64,000 bases of DNA from Alcaligenes faecalis (GCF_041521385.1 NZ_CP168006.1:3783590-3847589); one strand, 5' to 3'. Positions 26,491 through 35,357 are shown, counted from the first letter of the stretch. Program-made: numbers and translations. Notes: generated by a model not told the origin, from the sequence alone.

Positions 26491-28763
26491 AAGCCTGGAC
26501 GGTTGGTGTACGCGCCTTATGTGAGTTTACCGCCCGCAGCGGCGATCTGGACCTGCGTTTCACGCCTGCGGCTACCGCGCAAGAAGGTATCGTGGGCCAC
26601 CAGCAGTTAAAGCTGCGTCGTCCCGCACACTATGAAGCCGAAGTTCCCCTGTCATATGAGATGGAAGGGCTGTTGGTGCGTGGCCGGGCCGATGGGTTTG
26701 ATCCTGTCAGCAATTGCCTGGAAGAGCTGAAAACCTATCGTGGTGCTTTTGATGCCATTCCCGAGCACCATAGACGCCTGCATCAGGCCCAAGCCAAGGT
26801 CTATGCTGCCATGTTGTGCCAGGAGCGCGACTTACCGGGGATGACAGTCAGCGTGGTGTATTACCACGTGGACAAGCACAAAGAGACCAGCCTTTCCGAG
26901 TATCTGGAACGCGCGGATCTGTGGGCCTTCTTTGAGCAGCACTGTCGCGCGTATGTAGCGTGGGGGCGGCAGGAGCAACAGCACAGGATCGCGCGCGATC
27001 AGGCTTGTACTGCTTTGCAATTCCCCTTTGAACAGTTTCGTGCAGGTCAGCGGCAACTGGCGGTGGCTGCATTTCGGGCGCAGCGCGATGCACAGTGCCT
27101 GTTAGCGCAAGCCCCCACGGGTATCGGCAAAACTTTGGCAGTCATATTTCCCGGCCTGAAAGCCATGCCCGAGGCGGGGCTGGACAAGCTGTTTTATCTG
27201 ACGGCTAAAAACTCGGGTCGGCAAATGGCGCTGGACGCCTTGCAGCGTTTAAGTCCGGAAGGCGAGGGTGCATGGCGGGTGCTGGAGATGGTGGCCCGCG
27301 ACAAGCAGTGTCCCAACCCGGATAAAGCCTGCCATGGCCAGTCCTGTCCCTTGGCCGAAGGTTTTTACGACCGCCTTCCCGCGGCTCGTCGGCAAGCTCT
27401 GGAGCAACCCATCTTGAATAGCTCGCGCCTGCAGCAAGTGGCCAGTGAACATCAGGTCTGCCCCTATTACTTGAGTCAGGAAATGCTGCGGTGGGCAGAC
27501 GCTATTGTGGGCGACTATAACTATTTTTTCGACACGTATGCAGTGTTGCATAGCCAGACCTTGGTTCAGCAGTGGCGCAGTGCTGTGCTGGTAGACGAGG
27601 CTCACAATTTGGTCGAACGAGCCCGTTCCATGTACTCCGTATCTTTCTCGCAAATGCAGTTACGTATGGCGCGTAAAGCCGCGCCTTCGGCCTTGAAGCG
27701 TCATTTTGCGCCGTTGACTCGTTTGATGGAGGGTCTGATCCCCGAGGAGGGCGGTGACCAATGGGGGCTGGAAAAAATCCCGGAGGATTTGCTTGAGCAG
27801 TGTGAATATCTGGCCGCCCGCCTAGGGGCTTATGTGGCTGAAACCCCCATGCCGCAAGACAGTCCCTTGCTGCAGTTTTATTTCGAGCTGCTGTACTTTG
27901 TGGACCTGGCCGGACAGTTCGGCTCGCATTCCTTGTTTGATATTTTGGCGCAGCGCGAGGGTGTACTTCTGAACCTGCGCAATATCGTGCCTGCCCCGTT
28001 TCTGGCCGAACGTTATGGCGATGCGCACGGCGTCGTGTTGTTTTCTGGGACCATGAACCCCTCACCGTTTTATCGTGATGTCTTGGGTTTACCGCCCAGC
28101 ACGGCAGAGGTGAACGTGGCATCCCCTTATCGGGCCGAGCAGTTGCGAGTCCGCCAATATGAGGGTCTGTCTACGCGCTATGCCGACCGGGCTCAGAGTC
28201 TGAGCAGGGTCTGCGATATTGTCGGGCAGGCCTATCAGGAGCAGCCGGGCAACTATCTCTTGTTCTTGAGCAGCTTTGATTATCTGGAGCAGGTCAGCCA
28301 GGCCTTGCAGGAACGCTGGCCGGATATGCCGCTTTGGCATCAGCAGCCGGGTATGAATGATCTGCAAAGAACGCAGTTTCTGGACCGCTTTACGCTGGAC
28401 GGGAGGGGAGTGGGTTTGGCCGTGCTGGGTGGGGCGTTTTCAGAAGGGGTGGATTTACCTGGTAAACGCTTGATCGGTGCTTTTATTGCCACCTTGGGTT
28501 TGCCGCAATGGAACCCGGCCAACGAGTCTGTGCGGCATGTCATGGCCCGGCTCTTTGGGGAGCGGCGGGCCTATGACTATACCTATCTGTATCCGGGGCT
28601 ACGCAAGATTACACAGGCCGCGGGTCGTGTGATTCGTGATGAGCAGGATCAAGGTTTTGTCTATCTGCTGGATGAGCGTTATGGGCAGCGGCGGGTGCAG
28701 CAGTTGTTGCCGGACTGGTGGCAAATTGAGCAGGTGCGGACTGACGCTCGTTTTGGGCAATGA
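26487..28763 (+). CDS. DinG/XPD-like iron-sulfur DNA helicase with N-terminal nuclease-like domain
   Basis: 758 residues. Residues 1-160 show a PD-(D/E)xK/Cas4-like motif set: GRADGFDP (Asp69), EELKTY (Glu80-Leu-Lys82), and HRRLHQAQAKVYA. Superfamily 2 helicase motifs follow: Walker A APTGIGKT (209-216), four cysteines at 275, 282, 287 and 325 that fit the XPD/DinG 4Fe-4S cluster, and VDEAHN (369-374). C-terminal motifs include LFSGTMNPSPFYRD, GAFSEGVDLPGK and QAAGRVIR. So a 5'-3' helicase joined to a possible nuclease. It overlaps the FAN1 gene by four bases. Its 3' end overlaps dadA on the other strand by 155 bases. Confidence 0.88.
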   Translation: MKAWTVGVRALCEFTARSGDLDLRFTPAATAQEGIVGHQQLKLRRPAHYEAEVPLSYEMEGLLVRGRADGFDPVSNCLEELKTYRGAFDAIPEHHRRLHQAQAKVYAAMLCQERDLPGMTVSVVYYHVDKHKETSLSEYLERADLWAFFEQHCRAYVAWGRQEQQHRIARDQACTALQFPFEQFRAGQRQLAVAAFRAQRDAQCLLAQAPTGIGKTLAVIFPGLKAMPEAGLDKLFYLTAKNSGRQMALDALQRLSPEGEGAWRVLEMVARDKQCPNPDKACHGQSCPLAEGFYDRLPAARRQALEQPILNSSRLQQVASEHQVCPYYLSQEMLRWADAIVGDYNYFFDTYAVLHSQTLVQQWRSAVLVDEAHNLVERARSMYSVSFSQMQLRMARKAAPSALKRHFAPLTRLMEGLIPEEGGDQWGLEKIPEDLLEQCEYLAARLGAYVAETPMPQDSPLLQFYFELLYFVDLAGQFGSHSLFDILAQREGVLLNLRNIVPAPFLAERYGDAHGVVLFSGTMNPSPFYRDVLGLPPSTAEVNVASPYRAEQLRVRQYEGLSTRYADRAQSLSRVCDIVGQAYQEQPGNYLLFLSSFDYLEQVSQALQERWPDMPLWHQQPGMNDLQRTQFLDRFTLDGRGVGLAVLGGAFSEGVDLPGKRLIGAFIATLGLPQWNPANESVRHVMARLFGERRAYDYTYLYPGLRKITQAAGRVIRDEQDQGFVYLLDERYGQRRVQQLLPDWWQIEQVRTDARFGQ

Positions 28764-29970
28764 CCTCGGTAATGATTTGCGCGGTGGCGGCTGACAGCGT
28801 CCAGCCCAGGTGACCGTGGCCGGTGTTGTAGTACACGCCAGGGCGGCTGCCTGCTTTTACGCGCGGCATCATGTCCGGCATCATGGGGCGCAGCCCTGCC
28901 CACGGTACGACACGATCGGTAGCGGCATCGTGGAAGTTGCGGCGGGTCCAGTTCGTCAGCGGGGCGATACGGTCGGCGCGAATGTCCTTGTTGGCGCCGT
29001 TGTATTCCGCCGTGCCGGCCACACGCAGGCGGTCCTTGCCCAGGCGGCTGGTCACAATCTTGGCTTCTTCGTCCAGCAGGCTGACCCACGGGGCGGCATG
29101 TTGGGCTTCGGGTGTATCCAGGTACACCGAGATTGAATAGCCTTTGACGGGGTAGATATTGATGTAGTCGCCCAGCATATGAGCCAGATGACGGCTGCCT
29201 ACGCCAGCGCAAACTACCAAGGAATCGACGGACAGGGTATGGGTGTGGGCTTGCGCGCCTTCACCCGTACGCAACTGGATGCGGTGCGGTGGGCCGCAAT
29301 CAATACCCAGGACTTCTGTATCTTGCAGGAACTTCACGCCGCGTTTGGCGCAGGCATCGGCCAGACCACGTGTGTATTTGTGAATATCGCCCGTGGCGTC
29401 CGAAGGCGTAAAGAAACCGCCGTAGTAGGTGCCTTGCAAGGCAGGTTCAATCTGGTGAATTTCTTCATTGGTGACCGTGCGGCGCTCCAGGCCCCCTTTG
29501 TGCAGCAACTGGCTGACTTTCTTGCCAGACTCAAAGCCACCAGGGGTGTGGTAGATATGCAGAATGCCGCGCTGTTCCAGGTCGAAATCAATGTTTTCGT
29601 CCTTGGCCCATTGGTACAGATTCTCGCGGGCGGCAATAGCCAGCTTGACGGTGTCCACGGTGTTGCGCTCGTAGCCGGAAATCGCGCCCACAAACTGCGC
29701 CATCCAACTGTATTTGTGCCAGCTTGGCTTGGGGTTGAACAGCAGCGGGGCGTCTTTGCGCATCATCCACTTCAAGCCCTTGAGTATGGTGCTGCGGCTG
29801 TTCCAGACTTCGGCATTGCACGCGGACAACTGCCCGCCGTTGGCGAAGGAAGTTTCCATCGCGGGGTAGCGCAGGCGGTCGATAACGGTAACTTGATAGC
29901 CTTTCAGGCTGAGGGCGTAGGCGGTGGTGATTCCGGAAATACCGGCACCAATGACGGCAATATGCGACAT
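28609..29970 (-). CDS. dadA: FAD-dependent D-amino acid dehydrogenase
   Basis: 453-residue flavoprotein with the N-terminal FAD motif VIGAGISGITTAYAL, METSFANGGQLSACNAEVW, and the C-terminal NTGHGHLGWTLSAATAQII. The family oxidises D-alanine and other D-amino acids to keto acids, feeding electrons to the respiratory chain. Residues after about 400 run into the complement of the upstream helicase gene and are low-complexity (Ala/Pro/His); E. coli DadA has about 432 residues, so the tail is partly extra. Start is ATG 29970 with AGGAG upstream. Expression is probably under the tandem glycine riboswitch just before it, which raises the chance that glycine or a related amino acid is a substrate. 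Confidence 0.88.
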   Translation of the reverse strand: MSHIAVIGAGISGITTAYALSLKGYQVTVIDRLRYPAMETSFANGGQLSACNAEVWNSRSTILKGLKWMMRKDAPLLFNPKPSWHKYSWMAQFVGAISGYERNTVDTVKLAIAARENLYQWAKDENIDFDLEQRGILHIYHTPGGFESGKKVSQLLHKGGLERRTVTNEEIHQIEPALQGTYYGGFFTPSDATGDIHKYTRGLADACAKRGVKFLQDTEVLGIDCGPPHRIQLRTGEGAQAHTHTLSVDSLVVCAGVGSRHLAHMLGDYINIYPVKGYSISVYLDTPEAQHAAPWVSLLDEEAKIVTSRLGKDRLRVAGTAEYNGANKDIRADRIAPLTNWTRRNFHDAATDRVVPWAGLRPMMPDMMPRVKAGSRPGVYYNTGHGHLGWTLSAATAQIITEVIAQNERQSAPAQFATSPATTAAPAAAHNAHPADRQNLDPAHHESHDPRPV

Positions 29971-30018
29971 AACAGGCTCCTGACAGGTGAATTACCACCG
30001 AATAGTGGCAATACCCCA

Positions 30019-30183
30019 TCTGTCCTGTGACCTGAGAGTTTATCCAACCTGCATGTTTGGTTGGGCTCCTTCGGTGGGCGTCAAACGCCGCTCTCCAGAG
30101 TGTCGGGCTGGTACGATCCTTTTGCCTGAGAGATTCCGGGGTGGTTGCTCCGTCGGCGCCTGACTGAACAGGTCTCTTTCATA
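30019..30183 (-). promoter_or_regulatory. tandem glycine riboswitch in the dadA leader
   Basis: Read on the minus strand, the first aptamer (about 30183-30115) has AGAGACC, GCGCCGACGGAGCAA, and AATCTCTCAGGCAAAAGGA. The second (about 30107-30021) has CTGGAGAG, CCCACCGAAGGAGC, and AAACTCTCAGGTCACAGGAC. These are the conserved cores of the two glycine aptamers, in the usual tandem order. The dadA start follows 48 bases later, and no separate terminator stem is obvious between them. Confidence 0.95.
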
Positions 30184-30187
30184 CCGC

Positions 30188-30207
30188 CTGTAGTGACGCA
30201 ACTACAG
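30188..30207 (-). other. hairpin between nadB and the riboswitch
   Basis: CTGTAGT (30188-30194) and ACTACAG (30201-30207) form a perfect 7-bp stem just downstream of nadB. It lacks a T-tract, so it may be a weak terminator or an operator for the dadA promoter. Confidence 0.45.
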
Positions 30208-30232
30208 TAGCTGTGCTTGCCAAAGTATGCAA

Positions 30233-31810
30233 TCAGGGTAAACCGGGAGCTGTGTACGACTGCTTGGCGATTGCTTTTTTGCGGACTTGGTCCAAACGGT
30301 AATGCGCACCCAGACTGTATGGCCGATCCAAGGCTGCCTGGGTCAGTAGCCAGGCCGTATCCAGTTGGAGGCTCAGGGTGTGTTGCTCCAGGCTGCGGGG
30401 GAGCGCATTGATTTGCTCGCGCCAGTCGCCAAGAGTGTGTAGGGCATAGCCTAGGCCTTGGTGACTACGTAGCAAGCCGACATGCTCTTGCATCAAGCTA
30501 CGCAAGGCGGGCAGAGAAGGAGTCTTGCTTAAGGATGAGCTTATGTTTGCCTCTGTTGATGCTGTAGTCGCTGCTACCGTCGCTGTCTCAGGGATCAAGG
30601 CCGAACTCGGAAGCTTATTGCTTGCCGCAATGGTTTGCGCAACTGCCCGCCCCATGACAACACACTCCAGCAAGGAATTGCTGGCCAAGCGATTGGCCCC
30701 ATGCAAACCTGTGCAAGCGACTTCACCCACGGCATACAAACCGGGCACGGTCGTGCGGCCAGACAAATCCGTTTGAATCCCTCCGCAGCTATAGTGCGCA
30801 GCAGGTGCAACTGGCACCCAGTCCTGGCGTAAATCCAAACCCCGGCGTAGGCCTTCTTCCAGGGCTTTCGGGAAATGCTGCTGCAAAGTGTCCGCACCAA
30901 GATGGCGTACATCCAGCCAGACATGGCTACTTCCTTCTTGCCGCATCTGCGCTGCGATAGCACGCGACACAATATCGCGCGGCGCCAGCTCGGCCCGAGC
31001 GTCGTAGTCCGGCATGAAGCGGCGGCCTTGCTTGTCCAGCAGATGTCCTCCTTCACCACGCAAGGCTTCGGTCAGTAGAAAGGTCGGGCCCTGAGCATGC
31101 AGGCAGGTCGGATGAAACTGCACAAATTCCAGATCGCGTATCGCAGCACCCACGCGCCAGGCCAAGGCAATCCCTTCGCCCAAGGCGCTGTCAGGATTGG
31201 TGCTGTGCGCATACAGACTGCCCAACCCACCTGTTGCCAACACCACGTGGTCAGCCACAATGGTTTCGTAGCGGCGGCTGTGTTTGTCGTAGATATCCAC
31301 GCCCGCCACCGCGCCTTGTTCGTTGCGGCGTAGGGCTAGCGCCAGGCAGTCCGTACGCTGCTGGACATGAGGGGCTTGAGCCAATTGGGGAAACAGAGCG
31401 TGCATGATGGCGTAACCGCTGGCATCGGCTGCGTGTACGATGCGTCGCTGACTGTGCCCACCTTCGCGAGTCAGATGCAATTGGCCATCTTCCGTTCTGT
31501 CCAGAGGAACCTGCCTTTCCAGTAACCAATGCACTGCAGCGGGTGCGGCTTGCAGAATTCCGCGTACCGCTTCCTGATCCGAGTGCTGCGCACCGGCTTC
31601 CAGTGTGTCTTCAATGTGTTGTTCCAGACTGTCTTCGGCATTGAGTGCGGCGGCCAGACCGCCCAAGGCCATGGGGCTGGCCCCGCAAGGCGTGGGGGTA
31701 CTGCTGAGCAACGTTACCTGCATCGAGGAGGGCAAGGACAGGGCCAGACTGGTACCCGCCAGTCCCGCGCCGATGATTAGCACCTCCGTCTGTGTTGAGC
31801 CTGCTTGCAT
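30233..31810 (-). CDS. nadB: L-aspartate oxidase
   Basis: 525-residue flavoprotein of the succinate dehydrogenase/aspartate oxidase family that makes iminoaspartate for NAD synthesis. Motifs: IIGAGLAGTSLALSL (FAD), ALGGLAAAL, EFVQFHPTCLH, HYSCGGIQTDLSGRT, and GLHGANRLASNSLLECVV. Translation starts at ATG 31810, which overlaps the nadA stop as ATGA; a TTG one codon upstream is less likely. A serine/alanine/threonine-rich linker lies near residues 400-425. It works with NadA, encoded just upstream, to form quinolinate. nadC is not in this operon. Confidence 0.95.
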   Translation of the reverse strand: MQAGSTQTEVLIIGAGLAGTSLALSLPSSMQVTLLSSTPTPCGASPMALGGLAAALNAEDSLEQHIEDTLEAGAQHSDQEAVRGILQAAPAAVHWLLERQVPLDRTEDGQLHLTREGGHSQRRIVHAADASGYAIMHALFPQLAQAPHVQQRTDCLALALRRNEQGAVAGVDIYDKHSRRYETIVADHVVLATGGLGSLYAHSTNPDSALGEGIALAWRVGAAIRDLEFVQFHPTCLHAQGPTFLLTEALRGEGGHLLDKQGRRFMPDYDARAELAPRDIVSRAIAAQMRQEGSSHVWLDVRHLGADTLQQHFPKALEEGLRRGLDLRQDWVPVAPAAHYSCGGIQTDLSGRTTVPGLYAVGEVACTGLHGANRLASNSLLECVVMGRAVAQTIAASNKLPSSALIPETATVAATTASTEANISSSLSKTPSLPALRSLMQEHVGLLRSHQGLGYALHTLGDWREQINALPRSLEQHTLSLQLDTAWLLTQAALDRPYSLGAHYRLDQVRKKAIAKQSYTAPGLP

Positions 31811-32943
31811 CAAGCGGCTCCTACATGCTGGAATTGCTGGCTGTGTTCGGCCAAGTCCGTGCTTACGCGCAGATTGTTTTGCAGTGCAGCAGCAAAATCC
31901 ATCATGCGTTGCAAGGAACGTCGTGCGCCTTCACGCAGGTCAGGGTCCACTTGAATACCAGGACCTGCTTGACTCAAGCGTTGATGCAACGCCTCCAGAC
32001 TGTTCAAAGCCATCCAGGGGCAAAAGGCGCAGCTTTTGCAGGTGGCGCTTTCGCCCGCTGTGGGAGCAGCCAGAAAGGTTTTACCCGGCGCCTGCTGGCG
32101 CATGGCATGCAAAATCCCTTGATCAGTGGCGACGATAAAGATGCTGGCAGGATGGTTGATGGCAGCGCGCAGCAGTTGCGTTGTTGAGCCAACCACATTT
32201 GCCAGCGCCACGACAGAGGCGGGCGATTCGGGATGCACCAGTACTTGGGCATCGGGGTGCTCGCTCATCAAGGCCTTCAATCCATCGGCCTTGAACTCGT
32301 CATGGACCAGGCAGGAACCTTGCCAGAGCAGCATGTCTGCGCCGGTTTGCTTCTGAATATAAGAGCCCAAATGACGATCTGGTGCCCACAGAATCTTTTT
32401 GCCTTGTGCGTGTAAATGCCGCACGATGTCCAGGGCGATAGAGGACGTTACCACCCAGTCCGCCTGAGCCTTGACGGCTGCGCTGGTATTGGCATACACC
32501 ACCACTTCCCGGTCTGGGTGCGCAGCACAGAATTGCTTGAAATCCTCGGGCGCGCAACCGAGATCCAGCGAGCACGTTGCCTCGTCATGTACAGCCAGTA
32601 CGCGCTTTTCAGGGCTCAGGATTTTGGCAGATTCAGCCATAAAGCCCACACCGGCCACCAACACCGTGCTGGCCGCATGCTCCTGCCCAAAGCGTGCCAT
32701 TTCCAAAGAGTCACCCACGCAGCCCCCGGTTTCCAAGGCCAGATCTTGAATATCAGGATCTGTGTAGTAGTGGGCGACCAGTACGGCGTCTTGTTCCTTT
32801 AACTGCTTGGCCAAGGTTTGTTTCAAGGTGGCCTTATCGCTTTGCAGGTTGAGTTTGGAAGGGACCTCATGCCAGGCAATCTGACGGCTCAACGCGTCTT
32901 TAGCGCCGGGCTGACAGACATCAATGGGGAAATGCTGAATCAT
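31810..32943 (-). CDS. nadA: quinolinate synthase A
   Basis: 377-residue enzyme that condenses iminoaspartate with dihydroxyacetone phosphate to quinolinate, using a 4Fe-4S cluster. Visible signatures are [48 protein letters not shown] and the C-terminal [10 protein letters not shown], which supplies one cluster cysteine. nadA is first in the operon and overlaps nadB by four bases. Two TGAGCAT-type palindromes lie upstream and are likely the operator for an NAD-responsive regulator. Confidence 0.95.
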   Translation of the reverse strand: MIQHFPIDVCQPGAKDALSRQIAWHEVPSKLNLQSDKATLKQTLAKQLKEQDAVLVAHYYTDPDIQDLALETGGCVGDSLEMARFGQEHAASTVLVAGVGFMAESAKILSPEKRVLAVHDEATCSLDLGCAPEDFKQFCAAHPDREVVVYANTSAAVKAQADWVVTSSIALDIVRHLHAQGKKILWAPDRHLGSYIQKQTGADMLLWQGSCLVHDEFKADGLKALMSEHPDAQVLVHPESPASVVALANVVGSTTQLLRAAINHPASIFIVATDQGILHAMRQQAPGKTFLAAPTAGESATCKSCAFCPWMALNSLEALHQRLSQAGPGIQVDPDLREGARRSLQRMMDFAAALQNNLRVSTDLAEHSQQFQHVGAA

Positions 32944-32954
32944 GTTCGTCCTTG

Positions 32955-33052
32955 ATGCTCACTTTGAGCATAAGTGGATTAAAAAAATGGGAAATATGAC
33001 TTTTTGAGCGAAAAGAAGAGTGTCTCTATTGTTATGCTTTTTTTGAGCATAA
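32955..33052 (-). promoter_or_regulatory. paired palindromes upstream of nadA
   Basis: ATGCTCA-CTT-TGAGCAT (32955-32971) is a perfect 7-bp palindrome, and TTATGCT-N7-AGCATAA (33032-33052) repeats the same TGAGCATAA half-site about 80 bases away. Spacing and location fit a repressor that binds two sites at the nadAB promoter. NadQ-type regulators control nad genes in beta-proteobacteria; assignment to NadQ is an inference. Confidence 0.6.
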
Positions 33053-33095
33053 ATAAAAAATCGGTGTTCTGCAAGCACAAGAACGGGAGAGGGGA

Positions 33096-33143
33096 AGAAA
33101 AAAGAGGGGTGCCCCGCTTTGGACTCTTGGGCTCAAAGCGGGG
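33096..33143 (-). terminator. terminator after the aldo-keto reductase gene
   Basis: CCCCGCTTTG (33112-33121) pairs with CAAAGCGGGG (33134-33143); on the minus strand it is followed by CTCTTTTTTC. It ends the transcript coming from the reductase gene and separates it from the nadA promoter. Confidence 0.75.
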
Positions 33144-33153
33144 AGAAAACCCT

Positions 33154-34200
33154 TTAAGGCGCAGGGTTCGGGGTGTGATGATGAATCGCGTTGATCTTGG
33201 TGATCAGCTCATCACTTAATTGAACATCCACACTGGCGATGTTTTCACGTAGTTGCTCCAGCGTGGTCGCACCGATCAGATTGCTGCTGGTAAAGGCTTG
33301 TTGGTTCACCCAGGCCAAGGCCAGTTGGGTGGGCGTCAAACCGTATTCGCAAGCCAGCTCGTTGTAGGCCAGCGCGGCCTCACGGGCACGAGGGGCATCG
33401 TAGCGGGTGAAGCGCTTGTACAAGGTCAAACGTCCTTTTTCGGGACGCGCACCGTGGTCATACTTACCCGTCAACACGCCCATCGCCAACGGCGAATACG
33501 CCAGCAGACCCAGGCCCTCATAACGGCAGAATTCGGATAGCCCCTCTTCAAACACGCGGTTCAGCAGGTTGTAGGGGTTCTGGATCGTGGCAATCAAAGG
33601 CAGAGAGCGGGAGCGCGACAACTCCAGAAAGCGCGAGACACCCCAGGGTGTTTCATTGGACACACCGATGTGACGCACCTTGCCTTGACGCACAAACTCG
33701 TCCAGTACCGAGAGGGTCTCTTCGATGGGGATGGTGTCTTCTTCTTTCCAGGGGTAGCTACGTTGCCCGAACGTCACTGTACTGCGATCTGGCCAGTGCA
33801 ACTGATACAGGTCCAGATAGTCTGTTTGCAGCCGACGCAGGCTGTCATGCAGGGCTTGTTCCAGATTCTTGCGATCCAGGCTGGTGCCGCCATTGCGGAT
33901 ATGGCCAGGGCGCTTGGGGTCACGTTGGGGACCGGCGATTTTGCTGGCCAGAACAATGTCCTTGCGGCGGCCGGTTTTAGCCAGCCAGGTGCCGATATAG
34001 TGCTCGGTCAAACCTTGTGTGGCCGCCATGGGGGGAACAGGGTACATCTCGGCGGTATCCACCAGATTCACACCCAGTTCCAGGGCAAGGTCCAACTGAG
34101 CGTGCGCATCGGCCTCGCTGTTTTGCTCCCCGTACGTCATGGTGCCCAAACCAATCAGGCTGACGTCCAGGTCTGTATTGCCCAGCTTGCGGTATTTCAT
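33154..34200 (-). CDS. NADPH-dependent aldo/keto reductase (Tas-like)
   Basis: 348-residue TIM-barrel reductase. The catalytic tetrad can be seen as Asp and Tyr in LVDTAEMYPVPP, Lys in VLASKI, and His in YQLHWPDRS. The Tas/YajO group marks are the MKYRKLGNTDLDVSLIGLG start and the inserted FGQRSYPWKEEDTIPIEETL. Tas-type enzymes reduce aldehydes, ketones or methylglyoxal with NADPH; the true substrate is unknown. It stands alone between two terminators. Confidence 0.9.
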   Translation of the reverse strand: MKYRKLGNTDLDVSLIGLGTMTYGEQNSEADAHAQLDLALELGVNLVDTAEMYPVPPMAATQGLTEHYIGTWLAKTGRRKDIVLASKIAGPQRDPKRPGHIRNGGTSLDRKNLEQALHDSLRRLQTDYLDLYQLHWPDRSTVTFGQRSYPWKEEDTIPIEETLSVLDEFVRQGKVRHIGVSNETPWGVSRFLELSRSRSLPLIATIQNPYNLLNRVFEEGLSEFCRYEGLGLLAYSPLAMGVLTGKYDHGARPEKGRLTLYKRFTRYDAPRAREAALAYNELACEYGLTPTQLALAWVNQQAFTSSNLIGATTLEQLRENIASVDVQLSDELITKINAIHHHTPNPAP

Positions 34201-34302
34201 TTACTTCGACTCCCGAAAACGCAGGGCCGGGCGGCCCTACAAACCGTGCATGGTAGCGTATTTAGCCAGCCTGCCGCTGTGCCGATTGAACAGATTCTTC
34301 AT

Positions 34303-34331
34303 AAAAAAAACATCGCAAGTTATTTGCGATG
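34303..34331 (-). terminator. terminator after the cysteine-cluster gene
   Basis: CATCGCAA (34311-34318) pairs with TTGCGATG (34324-34331), and the minus strand continues with eight Ts at 34310-34303. Confidence 0.85.
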
Positions 34332-34368
34332 GCTTTGCGTTGAGGCACGACTGTAGTGCCGAGCTGTT

Positions 34369-34863
34369 TCAGGCCGCCTCATCATGCTCCGGCAAGGCAG
34401 GGGGTGCAGGTAGTGGACGATTCGGCAGCAAAGGCAAACCGTGCTTGCTGCGCAAACGCTGGCAATCCACATTGGGGCTGCCATCCAGTTCCCAGATTTG
34501 GTAGTCGCGACAAGGGGTGGGGCGATCTGGATAAATCGCACAATGAATCCCAGGCTGGCCTAAGGTGCCACGTAAAGCAATACAGCGACCTTCACCTTGC
34601 TCTGTCCCCTTCATACAAGCGCGTAATGGGCCAACCTGAGTGGTCAACTCGACAGGCACCGTACCGCCTGTTTCGCCGCTTAGCTCACCGCTGTAAAAAG
34701 AGACCCGAAAATGGGAACAGCACACGCCGCAGCTTAAACAGGGGTTTTCATCAAAAATCTCGTCATTGGGTGGCGTATAAAGCACCGATTCCAATGTGGT
34801 TTCCTGAGTGCCGGGTAAATCCAGGAATTGAGTCGGGGTAGGCGGGAGAGAAGAGCAAGTCAT
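34369..34863 (-). CDS. YkgJ-family cysteine-cluster protein
   Basis: 164 residues with the zinc- or iron-binding pattern PCLSCGVCCSHFRV near residue 42, RCIAL, and then HCAIYPDRPTPCRDYQIWE, as in the YkgJ/UPF0153 family. The C-terminus is proline-rich (LPNRPLPAPPALPEHDEAA). The biochemical role of the family is not established. Start is ATG 34863; there is no neighbour in the same operon. Confidence 0.8.
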   Translation of the reverse strand: MTCSSLPPTPTQFLDLPGTQETTLESVLYTPPNDEIFDENPCLSCGVCCSHFRVSFYSGELSGETGGTVPVELTTQVGPLRACMKGTEQGEGRCIALRGTLGQPGIHCAIYPDRPTPCRDYQIWELDGSPNVDCQRLRSKHGLPLLPNRPLPAPPALPEHDEAA

Positions 34864-35200
34864 GTGCGTAGGTGTCCCGTAGCGGCCGCAGATCCGTTTC
34901 AGACGAGATCGATGATCTGCAGGCGTAAAGCAATTATTTTATTTTTGCCCGAAGAACTTGAATAGAAAAATCGTGTGGCAGTGGGGTAGCTTGATGCTGG
35001 CTGGAGACAGATTGTGTGTATCTATATGTTTCATCACTCTGCCGAGACAGGAGGGACGTGAATTTTTGAAAACCTGCCTGTTTTTTCATTTAATTCTTAT
35101 AAAACAAAGAATTGCGATACTTTTTTATCTAAGAGGCTACTTTTGTAGAAGAATCATAAAAAAAAGATCACCTTTTTTTATATAAAAACACGAAATAGTG
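34864..35200. other. AT-rich gap with no clear gene
   Basis: A 337-base stretch between the cysteine-cluster gene and the tRNA promoter. From about 34920 it is far more AT-rich than the flanks (many A- and T-runs at 35080-35190). One 75-codon frame at 34958-35185 has no good ribosome site and unusual codon use, and I do not call it. Confidence 0.6.
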
Positions 35201-35229
35201 TTGACAGCCTCATAGGGAAGATCTATTAT
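35201..35229 (+). promoter_or_regulatory. sigma-70 promoter of the tRNA-Val gene
   Basis: TTGACA at 35201-35206, a 17-base spacer, and TATTAT at 35224-35229. The tRNA begins 16 bases later. Confidence 0.85.
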
Positions 35230-35245
35230 TTCATTTCTTCACCGC

Positions 35246-35322
35246 AGGCGGTTAGCTCAGTTGGTTAGAGCGCTACGTTGACATCGTAGAGGTCGCTGGT
35301 TCGAATCCAGTACTGCCTACCA
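35246..35322 (+). tRNA. tRNA-Val (anticodon GAC)
   Basis: A complete 77-base cloverleaf: acceptor AGGCGGT pairs with ACTGCCT, D arm TAGCTCAGTTGGTTAGAGC, anticodon stem CTACG/CGTAG with loop TTGACAT (anticodon GAC), T arm CTGGTTCGAATCCAG, and an encoded CCA end. It reads valine codons GUC and GUU. Confidence 0.95.
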
Positions 35323-35357
35323 GAATACATGCACACAGCTCCAAGCTGTGCCAAGAA

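Noticed and set aside
34958..35185. 75-codon frame in the AT-rich gap before tRNA-Val
   Set aside because: No good ribosome site, atypical composition, and no motif; called intergenic.
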